Assembly (NCBI RefSeq): GCF_004799445.1
Contig: NZ_SSNA01000181.1
Coordinates: forward strand, 1 to 56,714
DNA length: 56,714 bases
DNA from: Bradyrhizobium sp.
GTDB lineage: Bacteria > Pseudomonadota > Alphaproteobacteria > Rhizobiales > Xanthobacteraceae
Direction of reading: 5' to 3'
Of the stretch, positions 25,500 through 33,788 are shown piece after piece. The notes under the pieces are model-generated. The model did not search any database. It was not told where the DNA came from and was given only the letters and a program-made list of their open reading frames with translations. The position numbers were made by a program, and so were the translations under genes. Numbering within the stretch: the first letter of the stretch is position 1; every line of letters begins with the position of its first letter.

Positions 25500-26240
25500 A
25501 TGGAAAGTGCTCCGTTTTTCGTAATTCACGACGAAGCCAATTTCACGGCCACCATAACGTTGAGCCGCCCGGATCACGGCAACCGCTTGATGACCGAGGA
25601 TGTCTCGGCGCTAGGGCATGCCATTCGCGAGAGCGGCGCCGATCCCTCGGTCAAAGCCGTCATTATTCGGGCGCAAGGAGAGCACTTCTGTCTCGGGAGA
25701 GACCCGGGCCCCGCTCCCGCGAAACCGAAGAGCGCACTGGCCATGCGAACTGGCATCACGCAACCGATTCTGGACCTCTACGAGGATATCCGCGCGACGC
25801 CGGTCCCGGTTATCGCGGTCGTGCAGGGCGAGGCGCGAGGATTTGGTTGTGCAATGGTCGGGCAATGCGATCTGTCGATTGCAGCCGAGGGGGCAACGTT
25901 TTCTCTCCCGGAAATGGATACAAACCTGCCCCCAACCCTCGCCATCTCGGCCGTACTCGGCAAGGTGCCGCCCAAGCGGCTCATGCACCTCATCTACACA
26001 AGGGCGAAAATCGGCGCGGCCGAGGCGCTGGCGCTGGGCTTTCTCAGCGAGGTGGTGCCGGCGGCGGAACTCGACTCCGCGGTTGCAGCCACGCTGGCAA
26101 GGCTGACGGATCGCAGCCGGCCGGCGCTCGCGGCCGTAAAGGAATATCTCGCCGTCGCGCCGCACATGGATCCGCACGCCGCTTCCCGGTACGCCTCGAC
26201 TTTGCTTTCCGTCGTGCTCTCCTCGAAAGATGAGATGTGA
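25500..26240 (+). CDS. Enoyl-CoA hydratase/isomerase-fold protein
   Basis: A 246-residue crotonase-fold protein. The oxyanion-hole segments are AQGEHFCLGRDP (about 58-69) and GEARGFGCAMVGQCDLS (110-126). Compared with rat mitochondrial crotonase, the first catalytic glutamate is replaced by A118, while the second is retained as E138 in SLPEMD. A plain hydratase reaction is therefore doubtful; isomerisation, hydrolysis or ring-cleavage chemistry of another crotonase subgroup is more likely. It lies between the hydroxylase genes and the tctC gene on the same strand and probably processes a CoA thioester formed after the hydroxylation. The ATG at 25500 follows AAAGGACAACG. Confidence 0.85.
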   Translation: MESAPFFVIHDEANFTATITLSRPDHGNRLMTEDVSALGHAIRESGADPSVKAVIIRAQGEHFCLGRDPGPAPAKPKSALAMRTGITQPILDLYEDIRATPVPVIAVVQGEARGFGCAMVGQCDLSIAAEGATFSLPEMDTNLPPTLAISAVLGKVPPKRLMHLIYTRAKIGAAEALALGFLSEVVPAAELDSAVAATLARLTDRSRPALAAVKEYLAVAPHMDPHAASRYASTLLSVVLSSKDEM

Positions 26241-26400
26241 TGCCTGCGGTCGATATTCGCGACTGACTTCTTGTCGCGCGAAGCGGTCGCCGACCAGATA
26301 TCCGGTTGTTCGAGGCTGTGGTCACGCTCACCGGTGCCGCGGCTGCTGGCAGCCGATCGCGCTCTGGGCCGCCTTGCGGGCACTGCTCGCCGGTGCCACA

Positions 26401-26540
26401 CTTGCCGTCAAGTCCGACGGCAAAGACCGGGCAAACGGGCATGCGGGACGATAGAGGGAACGATGAAGCTCGCCGCGAACCTGTTCGCCGCCCTGCTTGT
26501 GCTGCTGGCGGCGCAGACGGCATCGGCGCAATCCGGTTAT
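26401..26540 (+). repeat. Direct repeat of tctC 5' region, right copy
   Basis: Matches 18553-18685 in the same orientation and covers the leader, ribosome binding site and signal-peptide codons of the intact gene at 26463. About eight extra bases (in the region AAACGGGCATG) are present here compared with the left copy. Confidence 0.92.
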
Positions 26541-27437
26541 CCGAACCGGGCGGTGAAAATCCTGGTCGGCTTCACACCCGGCACGGCTCCCGACCTTGCG
26601 GCGCGCATACTGGCCGACCGGTTTGCGGAAGTCTGGGGCGCGCCGTTCGTGGTCGAGAATATTCCCGGCGCCGGCAGCAACATCGCCACCGAGCGCGTCG
26701 CCAAGGCGGCCGCCGACGGCTACACGTTGCTGATGGGCGGCAACCCGTCGCTGGTCATCAGTCCGAGCCTGTATGAAACACTGCCATTCGACCCGCTCAG
26801 GGACTTCGCACCGATCTCGCAGGTATTCATCGCGGCGAACGTGCTCGCCGTTCCGTCCGTGCTGCCGGTCAAGACCGTGGCGGAACTGGTGGCGCTCGCC
26901 AAAGCGGAGCCCGGCAAGCTCTCCTATGGCCATGCCGGCGTGGGCACGTCGCAGCATCTGGCCGCCGAATTGTTCAAATACATGGCGCATGTCGATATTG
27001 CAGCGGTGCCCTATCGCGGCACCACGGCGTTGATGCCGGACCTGCTCGCCAACCGGATCACCATGTCGTTCGCCAATATCGTGAACGTGGTGCCGCTCGC
27101 GCGCGAAGGCAAATTGCGCGCGCTGGCGATCACCTCGATCAAGCGCTCGGCCCTGGCGCCCGACCTGCCGACCATGGCGGAATCCGGATTCCCTGGCTTC
27201 GAGGCCGTGCCGTGGTTCGGGCTGCTCGCGCCGACCGGCACGCCGAAGGATGTTCTGGATAAATTGTTCGGCGAAACCGTCAAGGCCCTGGCGATGCCGG
27301 AGGTGCGCAGGAAGTTCGACGAGCTTGGCCTCGAGCCGGTCGGCAACACGCCGGCTGAGTTTACCGCGGTCATCAGGAAAGAAACGCCCGAATGGGCGAA
27401 AGTGATCAAGGATGCCGGCATCAAGCTCGCCAACTAG
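26463..27437 (+). CDS. TctC/Bug-family periplasmic solute-binding protein
   Basis: A 324-residue binding protein of the Bug (tripartite tricarboxylate carrier receptor) family. Residues 1-22 are the signal peptide ending in TASAQ. The mature protein opens with YPNRAVKILVGFTPGTAPDLAAR and carries IENIPGAG-type (VVENIPGAG), PYRG (VPYRGTTALMPDLLANRI) and GLLAPTGTPKDVLDKL motifs, all standard for Bug proteins. These bind carboxylates with a C4 to aromatic skeleton and often work without a cognate permease. I begin at the ATG at 26463, preceded by GAGGGAACG. It probably delivers or senses the island's substrate. An identical signal-peptide segment persists 7.8 kb upstream as a dead copy. Confidence 0.9.
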   Translation: MKLAANLFAALLVLLAAQTASAQSGYPNRAVKILVGFTPGTAPDLAARILADRFAEVWGAPFVVENIPGAGSNIATERVAKAAADGYTLLMGGNPSLVISPSLYETLPFDPLRDFAPISQVFIAANVLAVPSVLPVKTVAELVALAKAEPGKLSYGHAGVGTSQHLAAELFKYMAHVDIAAVPYRGTTALMPDLLANRITMSFANIVNVVPLAREGKLRALAITSIKRSALAPDLPTMAESGFPGFEAVPWFGLLAPTGTPKDVLDKLFGETVKALAMPEVRRKFDELGLEPVGNTPAEFTAVIRKETPEWAKVIKDAGIKLAN

Positions 27438-27536
27438 CTCGGCCTTCCAGGCCCAACAGTTTGGAAGAATGTCGACGCGTCGCCATTTGTCGGGATGATT
27501 GATACTTGACGCACGAACCCGAACAGAGAGGCGTCG

Positions 27537-28505
27537 TCAGCGCTTGCCGCGGCCTGACATCCGGGTGAGACGAATCCGGCCATGGGCTCTCGGCAGAAAC
27601 TGAGCTCCCTTGGCGCTGAGGAAATCGAGCATCGCCTGCGCCGGCGGCAGCAAGATCTTGTCCTTGCGAGAGAGCACGAACCATTGCCGGACCACCGGCA
27701 GGCCATCGACGTTGAGCGTAACCAATCGTCGTTCGTCGAGCTCGGAGGCGACGGTGTGCGCGGAAATGAACGCAATGCCGAGTCCGGCGATCACCGCCTG
27801 CTTGATGGTTTCGTTACTGCTCATCGCCAGGCCAATTTTCGGGCGGATGCGGGCGGTTTCGAACATTTGCTCCATCAGGCCGCGTGTTCCGGATCCGGGT
27901 TCACGCGTCAGGAACGTTTCAGACTCGAGCTGGCTCAGCGCGATGCGGGATTTTCGTGCCAGGCGATGCCCCGTCGGCGCAATGATGACGTGGGGATGAT
28001 CGCCGATCAGATGCACGTTCATCTCGATGTCTGCCGGAGGCCGGCCCATGATCGCAAAATCGAGATCATAGCCACGTAGCGCCGTGCCGATCTCCTGCCG
28101 GTTTCCGATAAAGAGCGTGACATCGATGTTCGGGTGGCGCTTCGAAAATCCGGAGATCATGAAGGGCACGAAATATTTCGCGGTGCTGACGGCGCCGATT
28201 GATATGCGGCCCGCGGTTTTCCCCGCCATCATCTCCAGCGAGGTTTCGCAATCCGCAATCGCGGCCTCTATCCGGTTGGTGAGCGCGAGCACTTCGCGCC
28301 CGGCATCCGTCAGCAGCATGCCATCGCCGGTCCGCTGGATCAAAGGCAGCCCTGCGAGCGCCTGCAGGTTGCGAAGCTGCAGTGTAACCGCGGGTTGCGT
28401 GAGATGGAGCTGCTTGGCCGCAGCGGTGACTGATTTGCTCTTCTGGACCGCGGCCAGCGCACGCAACTGGCGGATCGTCAATTCCCGCAAGGACCGGCCT
28501 GCCAT
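27537..28505 (-). CDS. cbbR: LysR-family regulator of the Calvin operon
   Basis: A 322-residue LysR-type activator. The helix-turn-helix spans about 8-45 (LTIRQLRALAAVQKSKSVTAAAKQLHLTQPAVTLQLRNLQ), and the effector domain starts at GRISIGAVSTAKYFVPFMISGF, which is characteristic of CbbR. It should sense a Calvin cycle metabolite such as RuBP or 2-phosphoglycolate and activate cbbFPTALSX, which is transcribed divergently from 28648. The start could be the ATG at 28505 (with GGTGG five bases upstream) or the ATG at 28517; I favour the former. The C terminus is about 20 residues longer than in typical CbbR and ends in a very basic stretch (RIRLTRMSGRGKR). Confidence 0.88.
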   Translation of the reverse strand: MAGRSLRELTIRQLRALAAVQKSKSVTAAAKQLHLTQPAVTLQLRNLQALAGLPLIQRTGDGMLLTDAGREVLALTNRIEAAIADCETSLEMMAGKTAGRISIGAVSTAKYFVPFMISGFSKRHPNIDVTLFIGNRQEIGTALRGYDLDFAIMGRPPADIEMNVHLIGDHPHVIIAPTGHRLARKSRIALSQLESETFLTREPGSGTRGLMEQMFETARIRPKIGLAMSSNETIKQAVIAGLGIAFISAHTVASELDERRLVTLNVDGLPVVRQWFVLSRKDKILLPPAQAMLDFLSAKGAQFLPRAHGRIRLTRMSGRGKR

Positions 28506-28516
28506 GGTCGCCACCA

Positions 28517-28600
28517 TTATAAAGAAAACTTTGGTCTATTAGAAGATAACAAAATTTCCCTAATTCTGCAAATTGCGCTTCGCTACGGGAACGGCTCGCC
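28517..28600. promoter_or_regulatory. Divergent cbbR/cbbF control region
   Basis: An AT-rich tract of about 55 bases in otherwise GC-rich DNA between cbbR and cbbF. It contains AAAG/CTTT inverted around four A residues at 28521-28532 and a run of TTA/TAA triplets (CTATTAGAAGATAAC). CbbR sites are AT-rich T-N11-A type elements, so this is the expected operator/promoter. Exact boxes cannot be set from sequence alone. Confidence 0.5.
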
Positions 28601-28647
28601 GAACCGGCGGTGACGGGCGCCCCGGAAGAGGGCACAGGGAGACGGCC

Positions 28648-29685
28648 ATGGACGAACGCATGACGCTGCGTTCACATCTTGATCGCTGTGCGTCGCAGGC
28701 GCCGCACGGCATCGCGATGGGCGAAGTGATCGAGGCTGTTGCCGTCGCGGCAATCGAAATGGCTGCGCTGATCGCAGATGGGCCGCTCGCTGGCATCACC
28801 GGACGGAATGGCGGCATCAACGCGGACGGCGATCAGCAGAAAGACATCGATGTCATCGCCGACGAACTGATCCGGCGCGCGTTGCGCGGTGCCCCGCTGG
28901 CGGCGATTCTTTCCGAGGAAACGCCACTGCCGGAAATCTTGAATGCCGATGCGCCGCTCTGCATCGCGATTGATCCGCTCGACGGATCAGCCAATCTCGA
29001 AAACAACATCTCGGTCGGCACCATCTTCTCGATCCGCCCAACGGGCAATGATGTTCTCTCGACTTTCTTTGAGCCTGGCACGGCGCAATGCGCCGCGGGT
29101 TTCGTCGTCTATGGCCCACAAACCACGCTCGTTCTCGCGCTCAACGCGCGCGTCGATATCTTCATTCTCGACAGGCGCGCGCGGGAGTTCGTGCTGAGCG
29201 CGATGAAGGTTCAGGTCGCGCCTGATACGCCCGAATTCGCCATCAACGCGTCCAATCGAAGGCACTGGTACGGGCCGGTTCGGGCCTACATCGACGAATG
29301 TCTGGCCGGTACCAACGGCGACCGCGGCGCGGATTTCAATATGCGGTGGATCGGTTCGCTGGTCGCGGAGTCCCTTCGCATCCTGGTGCGCGGTGGCGTG
29401 TTTCTCTATCCGGCGGACGCTCGCCCCGGATATCGCGAAGGACGTCTGCGCCTTCTTTACGAAGCGCATCCGATGGCTCTGGTGATGGAATGGGCGGGCG
29501 GCGCGGCGTCGACCGGGCGCCGGCGAATTCTCGAACTTGGTGCCAGAACGCTGCACCAGCGTGTGCCGTTGATCATGGGCTCGGTTCGCGGGGTTCGCGA
29601 CGTCACTGCCATTCACGGAGGTATCGAGCCGATGTTCGACAACAGCGACGCACCGCTGTTTGCGCGGCGTGGTCTGTTTCTCTGA
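28648..29685 (+). CDS. cbbF: Fructose-1,6-bisphosphatase class I
   Basis: A 345-residue enzyme that removes the 1-phosphate of fructose 1,6-bisphosphate (and in many autotrophs of sedoheptulose 1,7-bisphosphate) in Calvin cycle regeneration. The metal-binding site is seen as LSEE (about 88-91) and IDPLDGSANLENNISVGTIF. The substrate pocket region RRHWYGPVRAYIDECLAG and ARPGYREGRLRLLYEAHPMA are intact. The ATG at 28648 has GGGAGA upstream. It is the first structural gene of the cbb operon and begins about 140 bases from cbbR, with cbbP 14 bases downstream. Confidence 0.92.
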   Translation: MDERMTLRSHLDRCASQAPHGIAMGEVIEAVAVAAIEMAALIADGPLAGITGRNGGINADGDQQKDIDVIADELIRRALRGAPLAAILSEETPLPEILNADAPLCIAIDPLDGSANLENNISVGTIFSIRPTGNDVLSTFFEPGTAQCAAGFVVYGPQTTLVLALNARVDIFILDRRAREFVLSAMKVQVAPDTPEFAINASNRRHWYGPVRAYIDECLAGTNGDRGADFNMRWIGSLVAESLRILVRGGVFLYPADARPGYREGRLRLLYEAHPMALVMEWAGGAASTGRRRILELGARTLHQRVPLIMGSVRGVRDVTAIHGGIEPMFDNSDAPLFARRGLFL

Positions 29686-29699
29686 CGGGGTAATCCTTG

Positions 29700-30575
29700 A
29701 TGTCGCGCAGTCATCCCATCATTTCGATCACGGGTTCGTCGGGCGCCGGCACGACGTCGGTGAAGAAGACGTTCGAGAATATCTTTCGTCGTGAAAAGGT
29801 CGCCGCGGCCTATATCGAGGGCGACGCCTTTCATCGCTACAATCGTTTCGAGATGCGCACGAAAATGGCGGAAGAGGCCGAGCGCGGCAACAGGCATTTC
29901 AGCCACTTCAGCCCCGAAACCAATCTTTTCGAAGAGCTGGAGAGATTGTTTCGCGACTACGGCGAATCCGGCACCGGAACGACGCGTCATTACGTCCACG
30001 ACGATGAAGAGGCCAAGCAATGCGGCGCGGCGCCCGGCACGTTTACCGAATGGGGCCCGTTGCCGGAAGAGTCCGATCTGCTGTTTTATGAAGGCCTGCA
30101 TGGCGCTGTGGTGACCGACAAGGTCAATATCGCGCAACATGCCGATCTCAAGATCGGCGTTGTACCGGTCATCAATCTGGAATGGATCCAGAAGCTGCAT
30201 CGCGACCGCAGCGACCGCGGCTATAGCGCGGAGGCGGTGACCGACACCATCCTGCGGCGGATGCCGGACTACGTGAACTACATCTGCCCACAATTCGCCG
30301 AGACCGACATCAATTTCCAGCGGGTACCGACGGTCGATACATCGAATCCGTTCATCGCGCGCTGGATCCCGACGCCGGACGAATCGATGGTGGTGATCCG
30401 GCTCAGGAATCCGCGCGGCATCGACTTCCCCTATCTGCTGTCGATGATTCCGAACAGTTTCATGTCGCGCGCCAATTCGATCGTGATTCACGGGGCCAAA
30501 CTCGACCTCGCAATGCAGCTCATCCTCACCCCACTGATCCTGCAACTGATGGAACGCAAGAGGCGCACAGCATGA
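29700..30575 (+). CDS. cbbP: Phosphoribulokinase
   Basis: A 291-residue proteobacterial-type (class I, short) phosphoribulokinase that phosphorylates ribulose 5-phosphate with ATP to give the Rubisco substrate. The nucleotide loop ITGSSGAGTTSVKKTF lies at about 8-23. EGDAFHRYNR carries catalytic and substrate-binding residues, and FYEGLHGAVV contains the other conserved acidic residue. Bacterial enzymes of this class are allosterically activated by NADH. The ATG at 29700 directly follows a TTG. The stop overlaps the cbbT start (ATGA), indicating translational coupling. Confidence 0.95.
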   Translation: MSRSHPIISITGSSGAGTTSVKKTFENIFRREKVAAAYIEGDAFHRYNRFEMRTKMAEEAERGNRHFSHFSPETNLFEELERLFRDYGESGTGTTRHYVHDDEEAKQCGAAPGTFTEWGPLPEESDLLFYEGLHGAVVTDKVNIAQHADLKIGVVPVINLEWIQKLHRDRSDRGYSAEAVTDTILRRMPDYVNYICPQFAETDINFQRVPTVDTSNPFIARWIPTPDESMVVIRLRNPRGIDFPYLLSMIPNSFMSRANSIVIHGAKLDLAMQLILTPLILQLMERKRRTA

Positions 30576-32611
30576 GTGTTCACGCTCTCCAATCCTTTAC
30601 CGGCCGCGCGCATGTTGCGCATTCCGAGATGGCGAACGCGATTCGTTTCCTGGCCATCGATGCGGTCGAAAAGGCAAAGTCGGGACATCCGGGCCTGCCG
30701 ATGGGCATGGCCGACGTCGCCACGGTGCTGTTCTCGCGTTTCCTCAAGTTCGACCCCGTCGATCCGGCGTGGCCCGACCGCGACCGGTTTGTCTTGTCCG
30801 CCGGCCATGGCTCGATGTTGCTCTACGCGCTGCTTCATCTGACGGGCTACGAGGCCGTGACGTCGGACCAGCTCCGGGCATTCAGGCAGTGGGGCTCCAA
30901 AACGCCAGGTCATCCTGAATATGGCCATACGCCCGGGGTGGAAACTACCACCGGGCCGCTGGGGCAGGGCATCGCGACGGCGGTCGGCATGGCCCTGGCC
31001 GAGCGGCTGCTGAATGCACGCTTCGGCGACGAATTCGTCGATCATCATACCTACGTGCTCGCCGGCGACGGCTGCCTGATGGAGGGCTTGAGCCATGAGG
31101 CGATTTCACTGGCCGGGCACCTGCGGCTCAACCGGCTGATCGTCCTGTTTGACGACAACGAAATTTCGATTGACGGATCGACGTCGCTGTCTTGTTCGGA
31201 TGACCAGCTGGTGCGGTTCCAGGCCTCAGGCTGGTCGACCTGCCGTATTGACGGGCACGATCCGGAAGCCATCACCGCGGCGATCGAACGCGCGCGCGGC
31301 AGTGACCGGCCATCGCTGATCGCCTGTCGCACGGTGATCGGTTTCGGCGCGCCGAACCGGCAGGGTACCGAAAAGGCGCATGGTGCGCCGCTGGGCGCCG
31401 ATGAAGTCGCCAGGACGCGCGCTGCTTTGAACTGGCCCTATCAGCCATTCGAGATTCCGCAACAAATCGCCGAGCAATGGCGCACGATCGGGACGCGAGG
31501 GCAGGCGGCCCGGCGGAACTGGATCGAGCGGACCAGGCGTCATCACTCTCCTGCGCGCTCGCCGTTTCATGATGCGCTGAATCGGAAATTGCCGTGTGAA
31601 TACGCCGGCGCAATGGATCAGCTCCGAAACCGCTTCGGCACCGAGCGGCCTACCATCGCTACCCGGCAGGCGTCGCAACTGGTGATCGACGCCATTGCGG
31701 AAGTCCTGCCGAACTTGCTGGGGGGCTCGGCCGACCTCACTCACTCCAACCTCACCCGCGCCAGGACGCAGCGGCCGGTGCGGAGCGATTTCTTCGAAGG
31801 CGATTATGTTCACTATGGCGTTCGTGAGCACGCGATGGCGGCGGCGATGAACGGCGTCGCGCTGCATGGCGGCTTCATTCCCTACGGCGGCACGTTCTTG
31901 ACCTTCGCCGATTACAGCCGTCCGGCGATCCGGCTGGCGGCGCTGATGGGTATCCGCGTCATCCATGTGATGACGCACGACTCCATCGGACTGGGCGAGG
32001 ACGGGCCGACCCATCAACCGGTCGAGCACCTCGCGGCGCTGCGGGCGATTCCCGGCCTGCTGGTGTTTCGGCCCGCTGACGCCATCGAAACCGCGGAAGC
32101 CTGGGACTGCGCGCTGCGCGCGGAGACCACCCCCTCGGTGCTGTGCCTGTCTCGGCAGGCGCTGCCGGCGTTCCGCGACGCGACGGCGGACGCCAATCTG
32201 GTGGCCTACGGCGCTTATGTGGTGGTCGAGCCGGAGCAGGGCCGTGACGTCACCCTGATCGCGACGGGCTCCGAGGTCACGATTGCCCTGGTGGCCGCCC
32301 AACTGCTCGAACAGAACAACATCCGCGCCGCGGTCGTCTCGGCGCCGTGCTTCGATCTGTTTCGCCAGCAATCGCGCGAATACCGCACCGCCGTGCTGGG
32401 ACGCGTGCCAAGGATTGGCGTCGAGGCCGCGGTCGAGGGCGACTGGGGGCGTTGGCTCGGGGACAGCGGCGAATTCGTCGGCATGAGCGGTTTCGGCGCC
32501 TCCGCGCCGGCGGAGGTGCTGTATCGCGAATTCGGCATCACCGCGGAGGCCGTCGCGGAAACCGCCCGGCGCTGCCTCGCGCGGTCGAGAATGGCGACGA
32601 CCCACACATGA
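30572..32611 (+). CDS. cbbT: Transketolase
   Basis: A 679-residue thiamine-diphosphate enzyme of full family length. It transfers two-carbon units between sugar phosphates in RuBP regeneration. The N-terminal domain has HPGLPMGMADV, SAGHGSMLLYALLHLTGY and the ThDP motif GDGCLMEGLSHEA...FDDN. The pyrimidine domain has YGVREHAMAAAMNGVALHGG with the catalytic Glu, and LGEDGPTHQPVEHLAALR. The C-terminal domain begins about residue 550. As a cbb operon member it is a dedicated copy, and a housekeeping tkt would lie elsewhere. Confidence 0.95.
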   Translation: MSVHALQSFTGRAHVAHSEMANAIRFLAIDAVEKAKSGHPGLPMGMADVATVLFSRFLKFDPVDPAWPDRDRFVLSAGHGSMLLYALLHLTGYEAVTSDQLRAFRQWGSKTPGHPEYGHTPGVETTTGPLGQGIATAVGMALAERLLNARFGDEFVDHHTYVLAGDGCLMEGLSHEAISLAGHLRLNRLIVLFDDNEISIDGSTSLSCSDDQLVRFQASGWSTCRIDGHDPEAITAAIERARGSDRPSLIACRTVIGFGAPNRQGTEKAHGAPLGADEVARTRAALNWPYQPFEIPQQIAEQWRTIGTRGQAARRNWIERTRRHHSPARSPFHDALNRKLPCEYAGAMDQLRNRFGTERPTIATRQASQLVIDAIAEVLPNLLGGSADLTHSNLTRARTQRPVRSDFFEGDYVHYGVREHAMAAAMNGVALHGGFIPYGGTFLTFADYSRPAIRLAALMGIRVIHVMTHDSIGLGEDGPTHQPVEHLAALRAIPGLLVFRPADAIETAEAWDCALRAETTPSVLCLSRQALPAFRDATADANLVAYGAYVVVEPEQGRDVTLIATGSEVTIALVAAQLLEQNNIRAAVVSAPCFDLFRQQSREYRTAVLGRVPRIGVEAAVEGDWGRWLGDSGEFVGMSGFGASAPAEVLYREFGITAEAVAETARRCLARSRMATTHT

Positions 32612-32648
32612 CGCGTTTCGCGCGACAAGGAAGGACACGGAGACGGCG

Positions 32649-33734
32649 ATGGCACGAATTACCCTGAGGCAGCTATTGGATCATGCGGCCGAGCACGACT
32701 ACGGCGTGCCGGCATTCAACATCAACAACATGGAGCAGGGCCTTGCGATCATGGAAGCGGCGGCGGGCGTCGATGCGCCCGTCATTATCCAGGCTTCGCG
32801 CGGCGCGCGCTCCTATGCGAACGACATCATGCTGTCGAAGATGATCGACGCGCTGGAGGAGATGTATCCGCAGATTCCGCTCTGCCTGCATCAGGACCAC
32901 GGCAATGAGGAGGCCACCTGCGCCACCGCGCTTCAACACGGCTTCACCTCGGTCATGATGGACGGCTCGCTCAAGGCCGATGCCAAGACCCCGGCGGAGT
33001 ATGACTACAACGTCGATATCACCCGCCGCGTGGTCGAGATGGCTCACTGGATCGGCGCCTCGGTGGAAGGTGAACTGGGCGTGCTCGGCTCACTCGAACG
33101 TGGCGGCGGCGAACAGGAGGATGGCCATGGCGTCGAAGGTAAGGTCGGCCACGATCAGTTGCTGACCGACCCCGATCAGGCGGTCGATTTCGTTCGCGCC
33201 ACCAGGGTCGACGCGCTGGCGATCGCGATGGGGACCTCGCACGGCGCCTACAAGTTCTCGCGCAAGCCGGACGGCGAGATCCTCGCCATGAAAGTGGTCG
33301 AGGAAATCCACCGCCGTCTTCCGAACACGCATCTGGTGATGCACGGCTCGTCCTCGGTGCCGCAGCCGCTGCAGGACGCGTTCAATCAATTCGGCGGCGA
33401 GATGCCGCAGACCTGGGGCGTGCCGGTCGAGGAGATCGTCCGCGGCATCAGGCACGGCGTCCGCAAGGTCAATATCGACACCGACTGCCGGTTGGCGATG
33501 ACCGCGGCATTCCGGAAAGTCGCGACCCAGACCAAAAGCGAATTCGATCCGCGGAAATTCCTCAAGCCGGCGATGGACCAGATGCGCGAGCTCTGTCGCG
33601 AGCGTTTCGAGCAATTCGGCACCGCCGGCCACGCCAGCAGGATCAGGGTGATGCCGCTATCGAACATGGCCAGGCGCTATCGATCCGGCGCGCTTGATCC
33701 GCGCATCGGAAATATCGCGTCCGCCGCCGAATGA
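32649..33734 (+). CDS. cbbA: Fructose/sedoheptulose bisphosphate aldolase class II
   Basis: A 361-residue zinc-dependent class II aldolase that condenses triose phosphates to fructose 1,6-bisphosphate (or with erythrose 4-phosphate to sedoheptulose 1,7-bisphosphate). Zinc and substrate motifs include LHQDHGNEEATC, FTSVMMDGSLK, SVEGELGVLGSLERGGGEQEDG, GTSHGAYKF, HGSSSVP and KVNIDTDCR. The long C-terminal part with YRSGALDP is typical of the proteobacterial Calvin-cycle type. It begins 37 bases after cbbT with AAGGA nearby. Confidence 0.95.
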   Translation: MARITLRQLLDHAAEHDYGVPAFNINNMEQGLAIMEAAAGVDAPVIIQASRGARSYANDIMLSKMIDALEEMYPQIPLCLHQDHGNEEATCATALQHGFTSVMMDGSLKADAKTPAEYDYNVDITRRVVEMAHWIGASVEGELGVLGSLERGGGEQEDGHGVEGKVGHDQLLTDPDQAVDFVRATRVDALAIAMGTSHGAYKFSRKPDGEILAMKVVEEIHRRLPNTHLVMHGSSSVPQPLQDAFNQFGGEMPQTWGVPVEEIVRGIRHGVRKVNIDTDCRLAMTAAFRKVATQTKSEFDPRKFLKPAMDQMRELCRERFEQFGTAGHASRIRVMPLSNMARRYRSGALDPRIGNIASAAE

Positions 33735-33788
33735 CTGGAAAACCTTTCGATCCGGATTTCGCCGGTCAGCACCATTGAGGAGAATATC

